From IMG/VR virus record IMGVR_UViG_3300034198_009452, positions 1 through 50,219 of that record: a DNA stretch of 50,219 nt; one strand, 5' to 3'. The notes under the pieces were generated by a model that was not told the origin of the DNA, made no database searches, and saw only the letters and a list, made by a program, of their open reading frames with translations. A program made the translations under genes and the position numbers. This document shows positions 31,116 to 36,726 of the stretch, one piece after another. The stretch is from a virus. Positions within the stretch are counted from its first letter, which is position 1. Each line of letters opens with the position of its first letter.

Positions 31116-31442
31116 TTAACGATACAAGTATCTTAACTTATAATTATCAGAATTTAAGTATTTTAACAGTTCAATAGCAATTAATTTTGGATTTCCTTCG
31201 CCGCAGGTGTAAACATCTATTGCCAAACACCCATTTTCAGGCCATGTATGGCAAGAAACGTGACTTTCTGCGAGAGAAATCACGATTGTACACCCTTGAG
31301 GTACGAAACAATGTGAAAAAATGTTCAAAATAGTCATTTTTGCACGATTAATGCCCCTTTCCATTGCTTCTTGGAGAGATATGGCATCATTAATGAGGTT
31401 AGAATCGACATCATACACTTCAAGAAGAAGGTGATTTCCCAT
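31116..31442 (-). CDS. speD: S-adenosylmethionine decarboxylase proenzyme
   Basis: 108 residues from ATG; a TTG start 15 bases further upstream is also possible. AdoMet decarboxylase supplies decarboxylated AdoMet for spermidine synthesis and uses a pyruvoyl group made by self-cleavage. The cleavage motif AESHVSCHTWPE is intact, with Glu59-Ser60 as the predicted cleavage pair, plus His65 and the Cys80 region (DVYTCGEGN). The N-terminal GNHLLLEVYDVD is the expected first strand. The length fits the prokaryotic class 1B enzyme. speD is a known auxiliary metabolic gene of cyanophages and probably sustains polyamine supply during infection. Confidence 0.93.
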   Translation of the reverse strand: MGNHLLLEVYDVDSNLINDAISLQEAMERGINRAKMTILNIFSHCFVPQGCTIVISLAESHVSCHTWPENGCLAIDVYTCGEGNPKLIAIELLKYLNSDNYKLRYLYR

Positions 31443-31475
31443 TGAAAACTGTTTCAATTCAATTTTGATAAAAAA

Positions 31476-31934
31476 TTATTTATTTCTAATATTTTGAACC
31501 ATTTCGTAGTCTTTTTCCAAGATTTTTTTTAGGTATTCATCGTCCCAAAGATCATAATATCCAGTTTTTGCTAAAATTTTTCTCATTTTAGTCAAAAATT
31601 GTTCATTTTGATATAATATTAGGTTATGAAGTCCATTATTTGTTTGAACACCGTTAATAAAACTTACTTCATCTCTAAAATCATCAAAAAATTTGTATTT
31701 TGGATACAATTCATTCAATTCTTGAATTTTTTGATATCCATAATCTATATCCAAATCATCTTCAACTACAAAAATAACGACACCAAACTCTTCATCAAGA
31801 GGTTTGATATCGTCAATTGAACAATTTATAATTTTATATGTATTTGTTTTTGCAAAAGGGCATATCGAGAAACCTTTGAGGTCTGGATGGGATTTTTTTA
31901 GTTTATCAATCCACTCCTCAAGGTCATCAATCAT
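31476..31934 (-). CDS. Conserved hypothetical protein with SICPFAK motif
   Basis: 152 residues. It begins MIDDLEEWIDKLKKSHPDL followed by GFSICPFAK, reminiscent of DUF1415-like proteins that carry an early CPFA motif; this is a weak resemblance. The middle has VVIFVVEDDLDIDYGYQKIQ and the C-terminus TKMRKILAKTGYYDLWDDEY. Its ATG overlaps the stop of the 51-residue gene upstream (ATGA), so translation is coupled. It is grouped with two more small genes and the glycosyltransferase-like gene. Function unknown. Confidence 0.7.
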   Translation of the reverse strand: MIDDLEEWIDKLKKSHPDLKGFSICPFAKTNTYKIINCSIDDIKPLDEEFGVVIFVVEDDLDIDYGYQKIQELNELYPKYKFFDDFRDEVSFINGVQTNNGLHNLILYQNEQFLTKMRKILAKTGYYDLWDDEYLKKILEKDYEMVQNIRNK

Positions 31935-32086
31935 CCTTTACCTTGACCTCTATACTTTTTACGAGCCTTATTGCGAGACGTGGCAGCATACTTGGTGCCA
32001 TCACCATCTCCCTGCCTTGTTTTCTTCGGAGGTCCAGGAATATAAGACGTGCGCTTATTCAGACCACCTTTTACTTTTACTGCCAT
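31931..32086 (-). CDS. Small basic protein
   Basis: 51 residues: starts MAVKVKGGLNKRTSYIPGPP, then KKTRQGDGDGTKYAATSRNK, and ends in a Lys/Arg/Gly tail. It is very basic, so nucleic-acid binding is a possibility only. The start is supported by AGGAG 9 bases upstream of ATG. Its stop overlaps the next start as ATGA. The type is familiar from cyanophage genomes but has no assigned function. Confidence 0.7.
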   Translation of the reverse strand: MAVKVKGGLNKRTSYIPGPPKKTRQGDGDGTKYAATSRNKARKKYRGQGKG

Positions 32087-32088
32087 AA

Positions 32089-32259
32089 TTAATCTCCTAC
32101 GATTTCAGTTTGTATTTCAGAAGGGTTTGGAGAACCTGTCTTATAATATTGAAATGACAGATCCTCCAAGATGTCGAAAAATTCTTGCTCTGTTAGATTA
32201 GTGTAGATTTTACGTCCTCTACACAGAATATTGTATTTTTCGTCAGATTTGTTAGACAT
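32089..32259 (-). CDS. Small hypothetical protein
   Basis: 56 residues from the ATG at 32259, which overlaps the stop of the glycosyltransferase-like gene as TGATG; a longer upstream reading is less likely for that reason. It contains KYNILCRGRKIYTNLTEQEF, then FDILEDLSFQYYKTGSPNP, a small alpha/beta shape. This is a recognisable cyanophage hypothetical. Function unknown. Confidence 0.65.
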   Translation of the reverse strand: MSNKSDEKYNILCRGRKIYTNLTEQEFFDILEDLSFQYYKTGSPNPSEIQTEIVGD

Positions 32260-33020
32260 CAAATAACTCTTGTTTTTTCGTGACCAACTCGTACACGTGG
32301 ATCGCACCAGATTTCAAATCCTGCTTCTTTTGCATCTAAACAGAAACTGACATCTTCTCCACACATATCTTGAACTTCGCCAGATTCAAAAACTTGCATC
32401 TTGGGTGCAAACCAAGGATACTTCATTTCAGAATTTTCAAATACTCCGTGCTTAATCAGTAACCAACCAAATCCCGTATAATCAACAGTAAATGGTTTGC
32501 GGCGCTTTGAGATTGTTTCAAGAGTTTCGTGATTCATGACTCCACCATTACCACGGAAATCTTCTTCATCTAACCAATGTGCAACGGATGTAGTCATACC
32601 ATCTTCGGTACAATACCACCCAGCAGCAATATCTTTGTCCATTAAGACTAACTGATAAAATTTTTCAGTGTTGAATACAATATCAGAGTCAATCCAAAGT
32701 TGCCAATCATAATTTAATTTTCCATCCCAAGGAAGTTGATCAGGTCCACGAAGAACGTTTGCCCCCAAACACTTACAACGGGCAAAATTCACCATGGAAC
32801 TATAATCTTGAGAAATTTGAATACTTGCCCCGTTCTGCACGAGATCGAAGCACATCTGCACGAAATTCTTCAAGAATGTATAAGAAACTCCTCTACCAGG
32901 AAGACAAAAAACAATTGATTTCCCACGAATAATTTCTCTTGCCTTTTCGTAATCAAATTCTGGTTCTGATGAAGTTGAGGCAACTGGTGCCTTTGCTTTT
33001 ACGGTAAATCCTTTAGACAT
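32259..33020 (-). CDS. Glycosyltransferase-like protein (GT-A type)
   Basis: 253 residues. An N-terminal strand IVFCLPGRGVSYTFLKNF (36-53) is followed by SQDYSSMVNFARCKCLGANV and the acidic metal-binding motif DSD (111-113) in WIDSDIVF, typical of GT-A fold nucleotide-sugar transferases. Later elements are GFGWLLIKHGVFE (about 183-195), GEDVSF (221-226, likely catalytic acid region) and His247 in VGHEK (possible third metal ligand). The sugar and acceptor cannot be told from sequence; DNA, virion or cell-envelope glycans are all possible. It heads a short operon with three small genes. Confidence 0.75.
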   Translation of the reverse strand: MSKGFTVKAKAPVASTSSEPEFDYEKAREIIRGKSIVFCLPGRGVSYTFLKNFVQMCFDLVQNGASIQISQDYSSMVNFARCKCLGANVLRGPDQLPWDGKLNYDWQLWIDSDIVFNTEKFYQLVLMDKDIAAGWYCTEDGMTTSVAHWLDEEDFRGNGGVMNHETLETISKRRKPFTVDYTGFGWLLIKHGVFENSEMKYPWFAPKMQVFESGEVQDMCGEDVSFCLDAKEAGFEIWCDPRVRVGHEKTRVI

Positions 33021-33077
33021 AATAGGAATAATTTTACTTCAGTATCATACAGTATTATGTATAAAATGTCAATTTCT

Positions 33078-33251
33078 CTAATTTTTGTTTTCTTTCAAAA
33101 TTATTTCATCTCCGTCGATCTTTAATTTTATTTCAGTATCTTCGTACCATGAAAATTCATTCACAATCCACTCGGGAATTATCACATAATACTGTCCACT
33201 CACAGGATCAACTTGCAATAACTGGCAGTCCTCTTCAAAGTTCTTCTTCAT
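33078..33251 (-). CDS. AbrB/MazE-like small protein
   Basis: 57 residues: starts MKKNFEEDCQLLQVDPVSGQ, then YYVIIPEWIVNEFSWYEDTE and IKLKIDGDEIILKE. The pattern of a short strand, an IPEW turn, then a strand ending in a DGDEI hairpin resembles the swapped-hairpin AbrB/MazE antitoxin DNA-binding fold, a resemblance by eye only. It is the last AT-rich gene before the GC-rich island. No toxin partner is visible beside it. Confidence 0.6.
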   Translation of the reverse strand: MKKNFEEDCQLLQVDPVSGQYYVIIPEWIVNEFSWYEDTEIKLKIDGDEIILKENKN

Positions 33252-33538
33252 TCCATTCTTTTTTACATTTTGTTTTATATAGTATATTTTAAAATTATAA
33301 GCGACCTGTGGGGGAATTTTTTATGGGGGAAATTTTTTTGGTTTGAGAGTATTATAAGTCTCATTTGGGTAACACTTTATAGATTAGGGGATCCATCGCT
33401 TTTAAGCCCACGCCCGCCGCCATAACGATACCGTTATACCATAATACTGCCATTTAGCACGAACGAACGGCATCACGCTATCGTTATACTGTGCTGCGCC
33501 ACGAACGAATGAAGGGGGGCGGTGTGCCCCCCGTGCCG
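33252..33538. other. Intergenic boundary between AT-rich and GC-rich regions
   Basis: 287 bases without a convincing gene. Base composition switches near 33,400 from AT-rich to GC-rich. It holds an inverted repeat with arms ATAACG / CGTTAT (33422-33437), two copies of CACGAACGAA (33458 and 33500), and a strong hairpin next to the first island gene. An open frame that crosses it on the minus strand is Arg/His-rich and looks like a shadow. Confidence 0.6.
33514..33532 (-). terminator. Hairpin after first island gene
   Basis: On the minus strand the stem GGGGGGC pairs with GCCCCCC across loop ACACC. It begins 6 bases after the stop codon of the gene at 33539 and is followed by a T-containing stretch (TTCATTCGTTCGT). 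A factor-independent terminator is likely, though the T-run is broken. Confidence 0.55.
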
Positions 33539-33730
33539 TCACTTCACGTCGCCCAGGGCGCTGTTGGCGGTGCTCATGCGGGTGGCGCTGCTGCCTGCTG
33601 CTCCGCCGTGAGTGCGAACGCGGGTGCTGCCGCCTTTGATCTGATTCGCCCAGCGGTTGGCACGGGTGCCGTGCGCCACGGGCAGGCGGGTGATGGTGAA
33701 CTGGATGCCGTCGATGGTGGTGCTGGTCAT
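33539..33730 (-). CDS. GC-rich island small protein
   Basis: 63 residues, basic, starting MTSTTIDGIQFTITRLPVAH and ending SANSALGDVK-like. It has no recognised domain. It is chosen over overlapping frames because its ATG follows a TTGACC-N17-TAGAAT promoter at the spacing seen across the island. The leader lacks a Shine-Dalgarno sequence. It is the most downstream gene of the series. Confidence 0.55.
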   Translation of the reverse strand: MTSTTIDGIQFTITRLPVAHGTRANRWANQIKGGSTRVRTHGGAAGSSATRMSTANSALGDVK

Positions 33731-33753
33731 GGTCGGTTGCGGTGTGCTCTGGA

Positions 33754-33790
33754 ATTCTACAGGGTGGAGGGGAGGGGGTCAACCCTCCCC
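33754..33790 (-). promoter_or_regulatory. Hairpin-promoter cassette for gene at 33730
   Basis: The -35 TTGACC (33782-33777) is exactly the loop of a perfect 8-bp hairpin (stem GGGGAGGG / CCCTCCCC, 33769-33790). After 17 bases comes the -10 TAGAAT (33759-33754). The hairpin lies 7 bases after the stop of the upstream gene. Confidence 0.75.
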
Positions 33791-33797
33791 GCAGGGG

Positions 33798-34043
33798 TCA
33801 GAAGTTGTCTGCCACGTCCCAGCGAACCACCTGCAGGTCGGGGTTGAGGCGGGCGCAGGTCTCCCATGCCTGCTGAGCGGTGGGTGCCATGTAGGCGAGG
33901 ATCTCATGGCGCTGGCGGCGGGTGTTCCAACCGCTGAACAGGAAGCTGTGCTCCTGCTCCTCAGCGAACACGTCCTCCCAATCCTGCTCGGTGGGGATGT
34001 ATGCCTCGTCGATCTGCTGCTGCTCGGTGAAGGCGGTGGTCAT
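33798..34043 (-). CDS. GC-rich island hypothetical protein
   Basis: 81 residues, acidic and Gln/Trp-rich: MTTAFTEQQQIDEAYIPTEQ at the N-terminus, FLFSGWNTRRQRHEILAYMA in the middle, then APTAQQAWETCARLNPDLQV. The second half, with an aromatic strand followed by an Ala-rich helix, reads like a small single-domain fold. The ATG at 34043 is preferred over a longer frame because the longer one runs through the promoter. No function is known. Confidence 0.65.
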   Translation of the reverse strand: MTTAFTEQQQIDEAYIPTEQDWEDVFAEEQEHSFLFSGWNTRRQRHEILAYMAPTAQQAWETCARLNPDLQVVRWDVADNF

Positions 34044-34067
34044 GGCGTTCAGGTGTGGAACTTGTTC

Positions 34068-34103
34068 AGTATAGCAGGTCGGGGGCACCCGTCAAGGTGC
34101 CCC
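34068..34103 (-). promoter_or_regulatory. Hairpin-promoter cassette for gene at 34043
   Basis: The -35 TTGACG is the 6-base loop of a perfect hairpin (stem GGGGCACC / GGTGCCCC, 34082-34103), with spacer 16 and -10 TATACT (34073-34068). The leader AACAAGTTCCACACCTGA leads to ATG. Confidence 0.8.
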
Positions 34104-34111
34104 GTAGGGAA

Positions 34112-34303
34112 TCAGTATCCCAACCAGGTCAGCAGTTCGCCAGCGTCGATGCCGTCGATGCCCCAGCGGTCAGCGGTGCCGTACTCCTGCAGGAACTCAT
34201 TCACGCTGCCGTGAAGGTCGGCAGCATACAGGGCGTCGTCATAGGTGATGCACCCGCAGTCGTCAGCGATGTGCAGCAGTTGCTCGGTGAAGGTCTCAGG
34301 CAT
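34112..34303 (-). CDS. GC-rich island hypothetical protein
   Basis: 63 residues, acidic: MPETFTEQLLHIADDCGCIT, YDDALYAADLHGSVNEFLQE, YGTADRWGIDGIDAGELLTW. It appears mainly helical. No recognised domain. It has its own cassette promoter and is followed by the cassette of the next gene, so it is probably a single-gene transcription unit. Confidence 0.65.
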   Translation of the reverse strand: MPETFTEQLLHIADDCGCITYDDALYAADLHGSVNEFLQEYGTADRWGIDGIDAGELLTWLGY

Positions 34304-34327
34304 GGTTCCCTTGCGGTGTACTCCAGA

Positions 34328-34365
34328 ATTCTACAGGGTGGGTGGGGCACCCGTCAAGGTGCCCC
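34328..34365 (-). promoter_or_regulatory. Hairpin-promoter cassette for gene at 34303
   Basis: The same perfect stem GGGGCACC / GGTGCCCC with loop TTGACG (34344-34365) serves as the -35. The spacer is 18 and the -10 is TAGAAT (34333-34328). Confidence 0.75.
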
Positions 34366-34372
34366 GTAGGGG

Positions 34373-34537
34373 TCACCAGAGCAGGTCAGCGATTGCTTCC
34401 AGGCGCTGCTGGCGGGATACCAGCTCCTTCAAGATGGCCCGCTCCTCCTTGGCGGTGGGGTTGCCTTCCCACAGCCACTCCTCCAGTTGGAAGGAGGTCA
34501 GGTCGTCGAAGGCGGTGGCGATGGTTCCGTCCAGCAT
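34373..34537 (-). CDS. GC-rich island hypothetical protein
   Basis: 54 residues, acidic and helical: MLDGTIATAFDDLTSFQLEE, WLWEGNPTAKEERAILKELV, then SRQQRLEAIADLLW. The ATG at 34537 is chosen because the longer frame would run through a promoter. No function recognised. Confidence 0.6.
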   Translation of the reverse strand: MLDGTIATAFDDLTSFQLEEWLWEGNPTAKEERAILKELVSRQQRLEAIADLLW

Positions 34538-34562
34538 GGGGTGGGGTGCGGTTTGCTTTGGA

Positions 34563-34597
34563 ATTCTACAGGGTCGGGGGCAGGAGGTCAACCCTCC
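34563..34597 (-). promoter_or_regulatory. Degenerate hairpin-promoter for gene at 34537
   Basis: -35 TTGACC, spacer 17, -10 TAGAAT (34568-34563). The hairpin is reduced to a 5-bp stem (GGAGG / CCTCC). The TGA stop of the upstream gene lies inside the -35 hexamer. Confidence 0.6.
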
Positions 34598-34767
34598 AGG
34601 GGCACCACGTCGTCGGCGTAGCGTTCGGCGTAACGTGCTGCCCACCAGTACCCTTCGGCAGGGTTGATCTGTCCAGCGAAGCGGGACTGAGGAGCATCGT
34701 CAGTCTTACGGGCAACCCACATGGTTTCGCGGGTCTGAAGGTCGGAGCACTGTGAGAAGATCGCCAT
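34588..34767 (-). CDS. GC-rich island hypothetical protein
   Basis: 59 residues: MAIFSQCSDLQTRETMWVAR, KTDDAPQSRFAGQINPAEGY, then WWAARYAERYADDVVPLEG. Its TGA stop is shared with the -35 box of the next promoter. A run of 13 C (coding strand) lies immediately before ATG. A promoter is unclear: -10-like TACAGT (34802-34797) has no good -35, so read-through from the exported-protein gene upstream is possible. Confidence 0.55.
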   Translation of the reverse strand: MAIFSQCSDLQTRETMWVARKTDDAPQSRFAGQINPAEGYWWAARYAERYADDVVPLEG

Positions 34768-34780
34768 GGGGGGGGGGGGG
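34768..34780 (-). repeat. C13 homopolymer abutting a start codon
   Basis: Thirteen consecutive C on the coding strand lie directly upstream of the ATG at 34767. Such tracts are prone to slippage, so the length of this leader may vary between genomes or be a sequencing or assembly artefact. Confidence 0.7.
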
Positions 34781-34807
34781 TGTCGGTTGCTTGGGTACTG
34801 TAGCAGG

Positions 34808-34963
34808 TCAGCGGCGCTCACCACACCAGGCAGGGTCGGCGCTGCACATAGCGTCTGCCATGCGCTCCTGGTGATCGTTGACCGTTGCCTGGGCGGAGTT
34901 GTGAACAGCAGTGCCGATGATCAGGGTCAGAGCGGCGAAGGCGGCAGGCAGAATGCGGATCAT
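34808..34963 (-). CDS. Small exported protein with signal peptide
   Basis: 51 residues. A classical signal peptide is visible: MIRILPAAFAALTLIIGTAV, then HNSAQA with probable cleavage after AQA (residue 26). The mature part is only about 25 residues, with two Cys (MCSADPAWCGERR) that could form a disulphide in the periplasm. The start follows the same GACACCCC-type leader as the gene at 34767. An export role fits a small envelope or superinfection factor, but function is unknown. Confidence 0.6.
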   Translation of the reverse strand: MIRILPAAFAALTLIIGTAVHNSAQATVNDHQERMADAMCSADPAWCGERR

Positions 34964-35000
34964 GGGGATGGGGTGTCGGTTGCTTGGGTACTGTAGCAGG

Positions 35001-35186
35001 TCAGAAGTGAACTGCCCAGTTCGGATCGGTCAGGCAGTTCACCCAGGCGCACCAGGTGCCGTTGCTGCTCACGCAAAACAGGTCGTTGCCCTGGCGCTGC
35101 TCAACCACAACCACGGGGTCGCCTGCCATCTGGTTTGCCAGGCGGTTCTTCGCCTTGGCAGAGATGGGGGTCAGGGTCACGGTCAT
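35001..35186 (-). CDS. GC-rich island conserved small protein
   Basis: 61 residues: MTVTLTPISAKAKNRLANQM, AGDPVVVVEQRQGNDLFCVS, then SNGTWCAWVNCLTDPNWAVHF. A short basic helix precedes a beta-meander containing three Cys and three Trp. I recognise the NRLAN...VVVEQ style from cyanobacterial and cyanophage hypotheticals, without function. It has a strong cassette promoter. Confidence 0.65.
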   Translation of the reverse strand: MTVTLTPISAKAKNRLANQMAGDPVVVVEQRQGNDLFCVSSNGTWCAWVNCLTDPNWAVHF

Positions 35187-35208
35187 CGGATCGGTTGCGG
35201 TTGAGAGA

Positions 35209-35246
35209 ACTATAGTCTATGGGTGGGGAGGGGGTCAACCCTCCCC
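35209..35246 (-). promoter_or_regulatory. Hairpin-promoter cassette for gene at 35186
   Basis: Perfect stem GGGGAGGG / CCCTCCCC (35225-35246) with loop TTGACC as -35. Spacer 18; -10 TATAGT (35214-35209). The leader ends CAACCGCAACCGATCCG before ATG. Confidence 0.75.
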
Positions 35247-35261
35247 GTAGGGTTCAATGCC

Positions 35262-35480
35262 TCAAGCGGCACTGAGAGTTTGCTCTACCCACTCATCAAA
35301 CTGAGTGATGAGAATCGCACACACTTTCGGGTACGCTTTTTGAAATTCGGATTTGATACCCATCTCAAGGGCAATCTTGCGCGCTTCGGTGTATTCCATA
35401 CGACCAAGCTGTGCCAGGGTGGGATACTCTCCACGGGCGATCATCGCTTCGATTTCGGCGTTGGTGAGGATGGTGGTCAT
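35262..35480 (-). CDS. GC-rich island hypothetical protein
   Basis: 72 residues: MTTILTNAEIEAMIARGEYP, TLAQLGRMEYTEARKIALEM, GIKSEFQKAYPKVCAILITQ, ending FDEWVEQTLSAA. Predicted all-helical. The frame is also open upstream to an ATG 2 bases after the -10, adding 15 residues, but that start lies too close to the promoter to be transcribed. Function unknown. Confidence 0.65.
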   Translation of the reverse strand: MTTILTNAEIEAMIARGEYPTLAQLGRMEYTEARKIALEMGIKSEFQKAYPKVCAILITQFDEWVEQTLSAA

Positions 35481-35526
35481 GGTGCTGGTGGGATTGTGGG
35501 GGGTCCGTTTGCCCCCCGATGACATC

Positions 35527-35562
35527 AGTATAGCAGGTCGGGGGCAGGCGTCAACCTGCCCC
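35527..35562 (-). promoter_or_regulatory. Hairpin-promoter cassette for gene at 35480
   Basis: Perfect stem GGGGCAGG / CCTGCCCC (35541-35562), loop TTGACG as -35, spacer 16, -10 TATACT (35532-35527). The leader that follows can fold a second G6/C6 hairpin and is duplicated before the gene at 36680. Confidence 0.8.
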
Positions 35563-35569
35563 GTGAGGA

Positions 35570-35836
35570 TCAGATCCTCTCCAGATCACCGTGCTGCAGA
35601 GCACGGTGGAGCAGGCGACCCCAGGAGGTTGCCTCCCGTGCCTCAGGATCCTGCAGGAGGTCAGTCCAGCGAACAGCAGCGCCGTGATCCTCAAAGGCGA
35701 AGCGGTATTCGGTGCTGCTGCTGGTGTAGGTCACCAGCAGGTCGAAGGTGCCCTGCAGGGCACCTGGCACGATCGCCAGGTGGGAGATGGCGCTGCTGTT
35801 CACTGAGGCGGCGGCGATGGCGGTTGCGGTGGTCAT
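35570..35836 (-). CDS. Small protein, possibly KTSC-like
   Basis: 88 residues. After an Ala/Ser-rich start (MTTATAIAAASVNSSAISHL), the sequence TFDLLVTYTSSSTEYRFAFE and a later WGRLLHRALQHGDLERI loosely follow the strand-strand-helix layout of KTSC domains. The match is weaker than that of the gene at 38298. It has its own cassette promoter. Function unknown. Confidence 0.6.
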   Translation of the reverse strand: MTTATAIAAASVNSSAISHLAIVPGALQGTFDLLVTYTSSSTEYRFAFEDHGAAVRWTDLLQDPEAREATSWGRLLHRALQHGDLERI

Positions 35837-35860
35837 CGGATCGGTTGCGGTTGCTTGCTA

Positions 35861-35897
35861 ATGGTAGTCGGTAAAGGGGCAGGCGTCAACCTGCCCC
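35861..35897 (-). promoter_or_regulatory. Hairpin-promoter cassette for gene at 35836
   Basis: Perfect stem GGGGCAGG / CCTGCCCC (35876-35897) with loop TTGACG as -35, spacer 17, -10 TACCAT (35866-35861). Confidence 0.7.
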
Positions 35898-35904
35898 GTA
35901 GGGT

Positions 35905-36117
35905 TCAGGGTGTGGGATCGTATCCGTCGATGATCTCATTAACCGCAGCAGTCGGGGTCATACCCTCTAGGAAGCGATCCAGCAGAGCGTCCAGCGCCCA
36001 TCCGTGGTCAGCGGATCCCATGATCCGCTCAACGTAGTCATCCTCACAGATCATGCCGTAGGCAGCATCCCAGAAGGTGCAAAAGTCTTGGGAGTCGAAG
36101 CAGTTGTCGGTGGTCAT
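35905..36117 (-). CDS. GC-rich island acidic protein
   Basis: 70 residues, strongly acidic: MTTDNCFDSQDFCTFWDAAY, GMICEDDYVERIMGSADHGW, ALDALLDRFLEGMTPTAAVN, ending EIIDGYDPTP. Small acidic phage proteins often inhibit host nucleic-acid-binding enzymes, but nothing specific supports that here. No domain recognised. Confidence 0.65.
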   Translation of the reverse strand: MTTDNCFDSQDFCTFWDAAYGMICEDDYVERIMGSADHGWALDALLDRFLEGMTPTAAVNEIIDGYDPTP

Positions 36118-36143
36118 GGTCGGTTCAGGTGTGAACTGGAATC

Positions 36144-36179
36144 AGTATAGCAGGTCGGGGGCACCCGTCAAGGTGCCCC
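36144..36179 (-). promoter_or_regulatory. Hairpin-promoter cassette for gene at 36117
   Basis: Perfect stem GGGGCACC / GGTGCCCC (36158-36179), loop TTGACG as -35, spacer 16, -10 TATACT (36149-36144). It is nearly identical to the cassette at 34068-34103. Confidence 0.8.
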
Positions 36180-36186
36180 GTAGGGT

Positions 36187-36411
36187 TCAAACGGCAACCC
36201 AGTAGGATTTGCCGTTGCGCTCCTGCTGCTCTGCCATGATAAAGGCGCCGCTGCTCTGGCAAGCCCGCCATCCTTGCACCTGGTAGTAGCAGTCCTCCAG
36301 GGTGCTGGCGTAGGCAAGGGTGCGGGCGATCTTACCTCCCTTCACGAACGCCACCGCGAACGGGTAGCGGGTGGGGGAGAGGATCGTCTGCAGGGGGGTG
36401 GGGTCGATCAT
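36187..36411 (-). CDS. GC-rich island hypothetical protein
   Basis: 74 residues: MIDPTPLQTILSPTRYPFAV, AFVKGGKIARTLAYASTLED, CYYQVQGWRACQSSGAFIMA, ending NGKSYWVAV. The order strand, helix, strand suggests a small alpha/beta fold, similar in layout to the gene at 36680 (a strand, an Asn/Thr turn, then a helix with Ala/Cys). It has a hairpin but no recognisable -35. Confidence 0.65.
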   Translation of the reverse strand: MIDPTPLQTILSPTRYPFAVAFVKGGKIARTLAYASTLEDCYYQVQGWRACQSSGAFIMAEQQERNGKSYWVAV

Positions 36412-36434
36412 CGGTTCAGGTGTGGAACTTGTTC

Positions 36435-36469
36435 AGTGTAGCAGGTCAGGGGCACCCTGGGGGTGCCCC
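36435..36469 (-). promoter_or_regulatory. Hairpin with lost -35 before gene at 36411
   Basis: The stem GGGGCACC / GGTGCCCC is intact (36449-36469), but the loop is CCCAG instead of TTGACG. The -10 is TACACT (36440-36435). Promoter strength is doubtful; the hairpin is conserved. Confidence 0.55.
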
Positions 36470-36476
36470 GTAGGGG

Positions 36477-36680
36477 TCAGGCAGCGAGGCGGTGGTTCAC
36501 AGTGTAGGACTGTTTGCTGTTCAGATCCTGCTGGAGAACCATGGCGTAGTCAAGGAAGCGGGACTCCTCCTCCATCTTACGGGCGCAGGCGATGGCAGCA
36601 TCGCGGTCGCTGAAGGTGCGGAGGGTGCTGGCGTTCTCACCGCCCTGGTTGTATCCGCCGATCACGATGTAGATGGTCAT
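36477..36680 (-). CDS. GC-rich island hypothetical protein
   Basis: 67 residues: MTIYIVIGGYNQGGENASTL, RTFSDRDAAIACARKMEEES, RFLDYAMVLQQDLNSKQSYT, ending VNHRLAA. It looks like a short beta-alpha-beta fold of the kind that handles a strand-turn-helix (IVIGGYNQGG). Its leader of about 45 bases is identical to that of the gene at 35480. Function unknown. Confidence 0.65.
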   Translation of the reverse strand: MTIYIVIGGYNQGGENASTLRTFSDRDAAIACARKMEEESRFLDYAMVLQQDLNSKQSYTVNHRLAA

Positions 36681-36726
36681 GGTGCTGGTGGGATTGTGGG
36701 GGGTCCGTTTGCCCCCCGATGACATC

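Noticed and set aside
33402-33782. 126-residue Arg/His/Pro-rich minus frame
   Set aside because: Composition is typical of an out-of-frame reading of GC-rich DNA; it covers the promoter and terminator of the gene at 33539-33730.
33657-34214. 185-residue plus-strand frame in the GC-rich island, and similar plus-strand frames to 38.3 kb
   Set aside because: They run antisense across several minus-strand genes with clear promoters and lack promoters of their own; they are GC-driven open frames.
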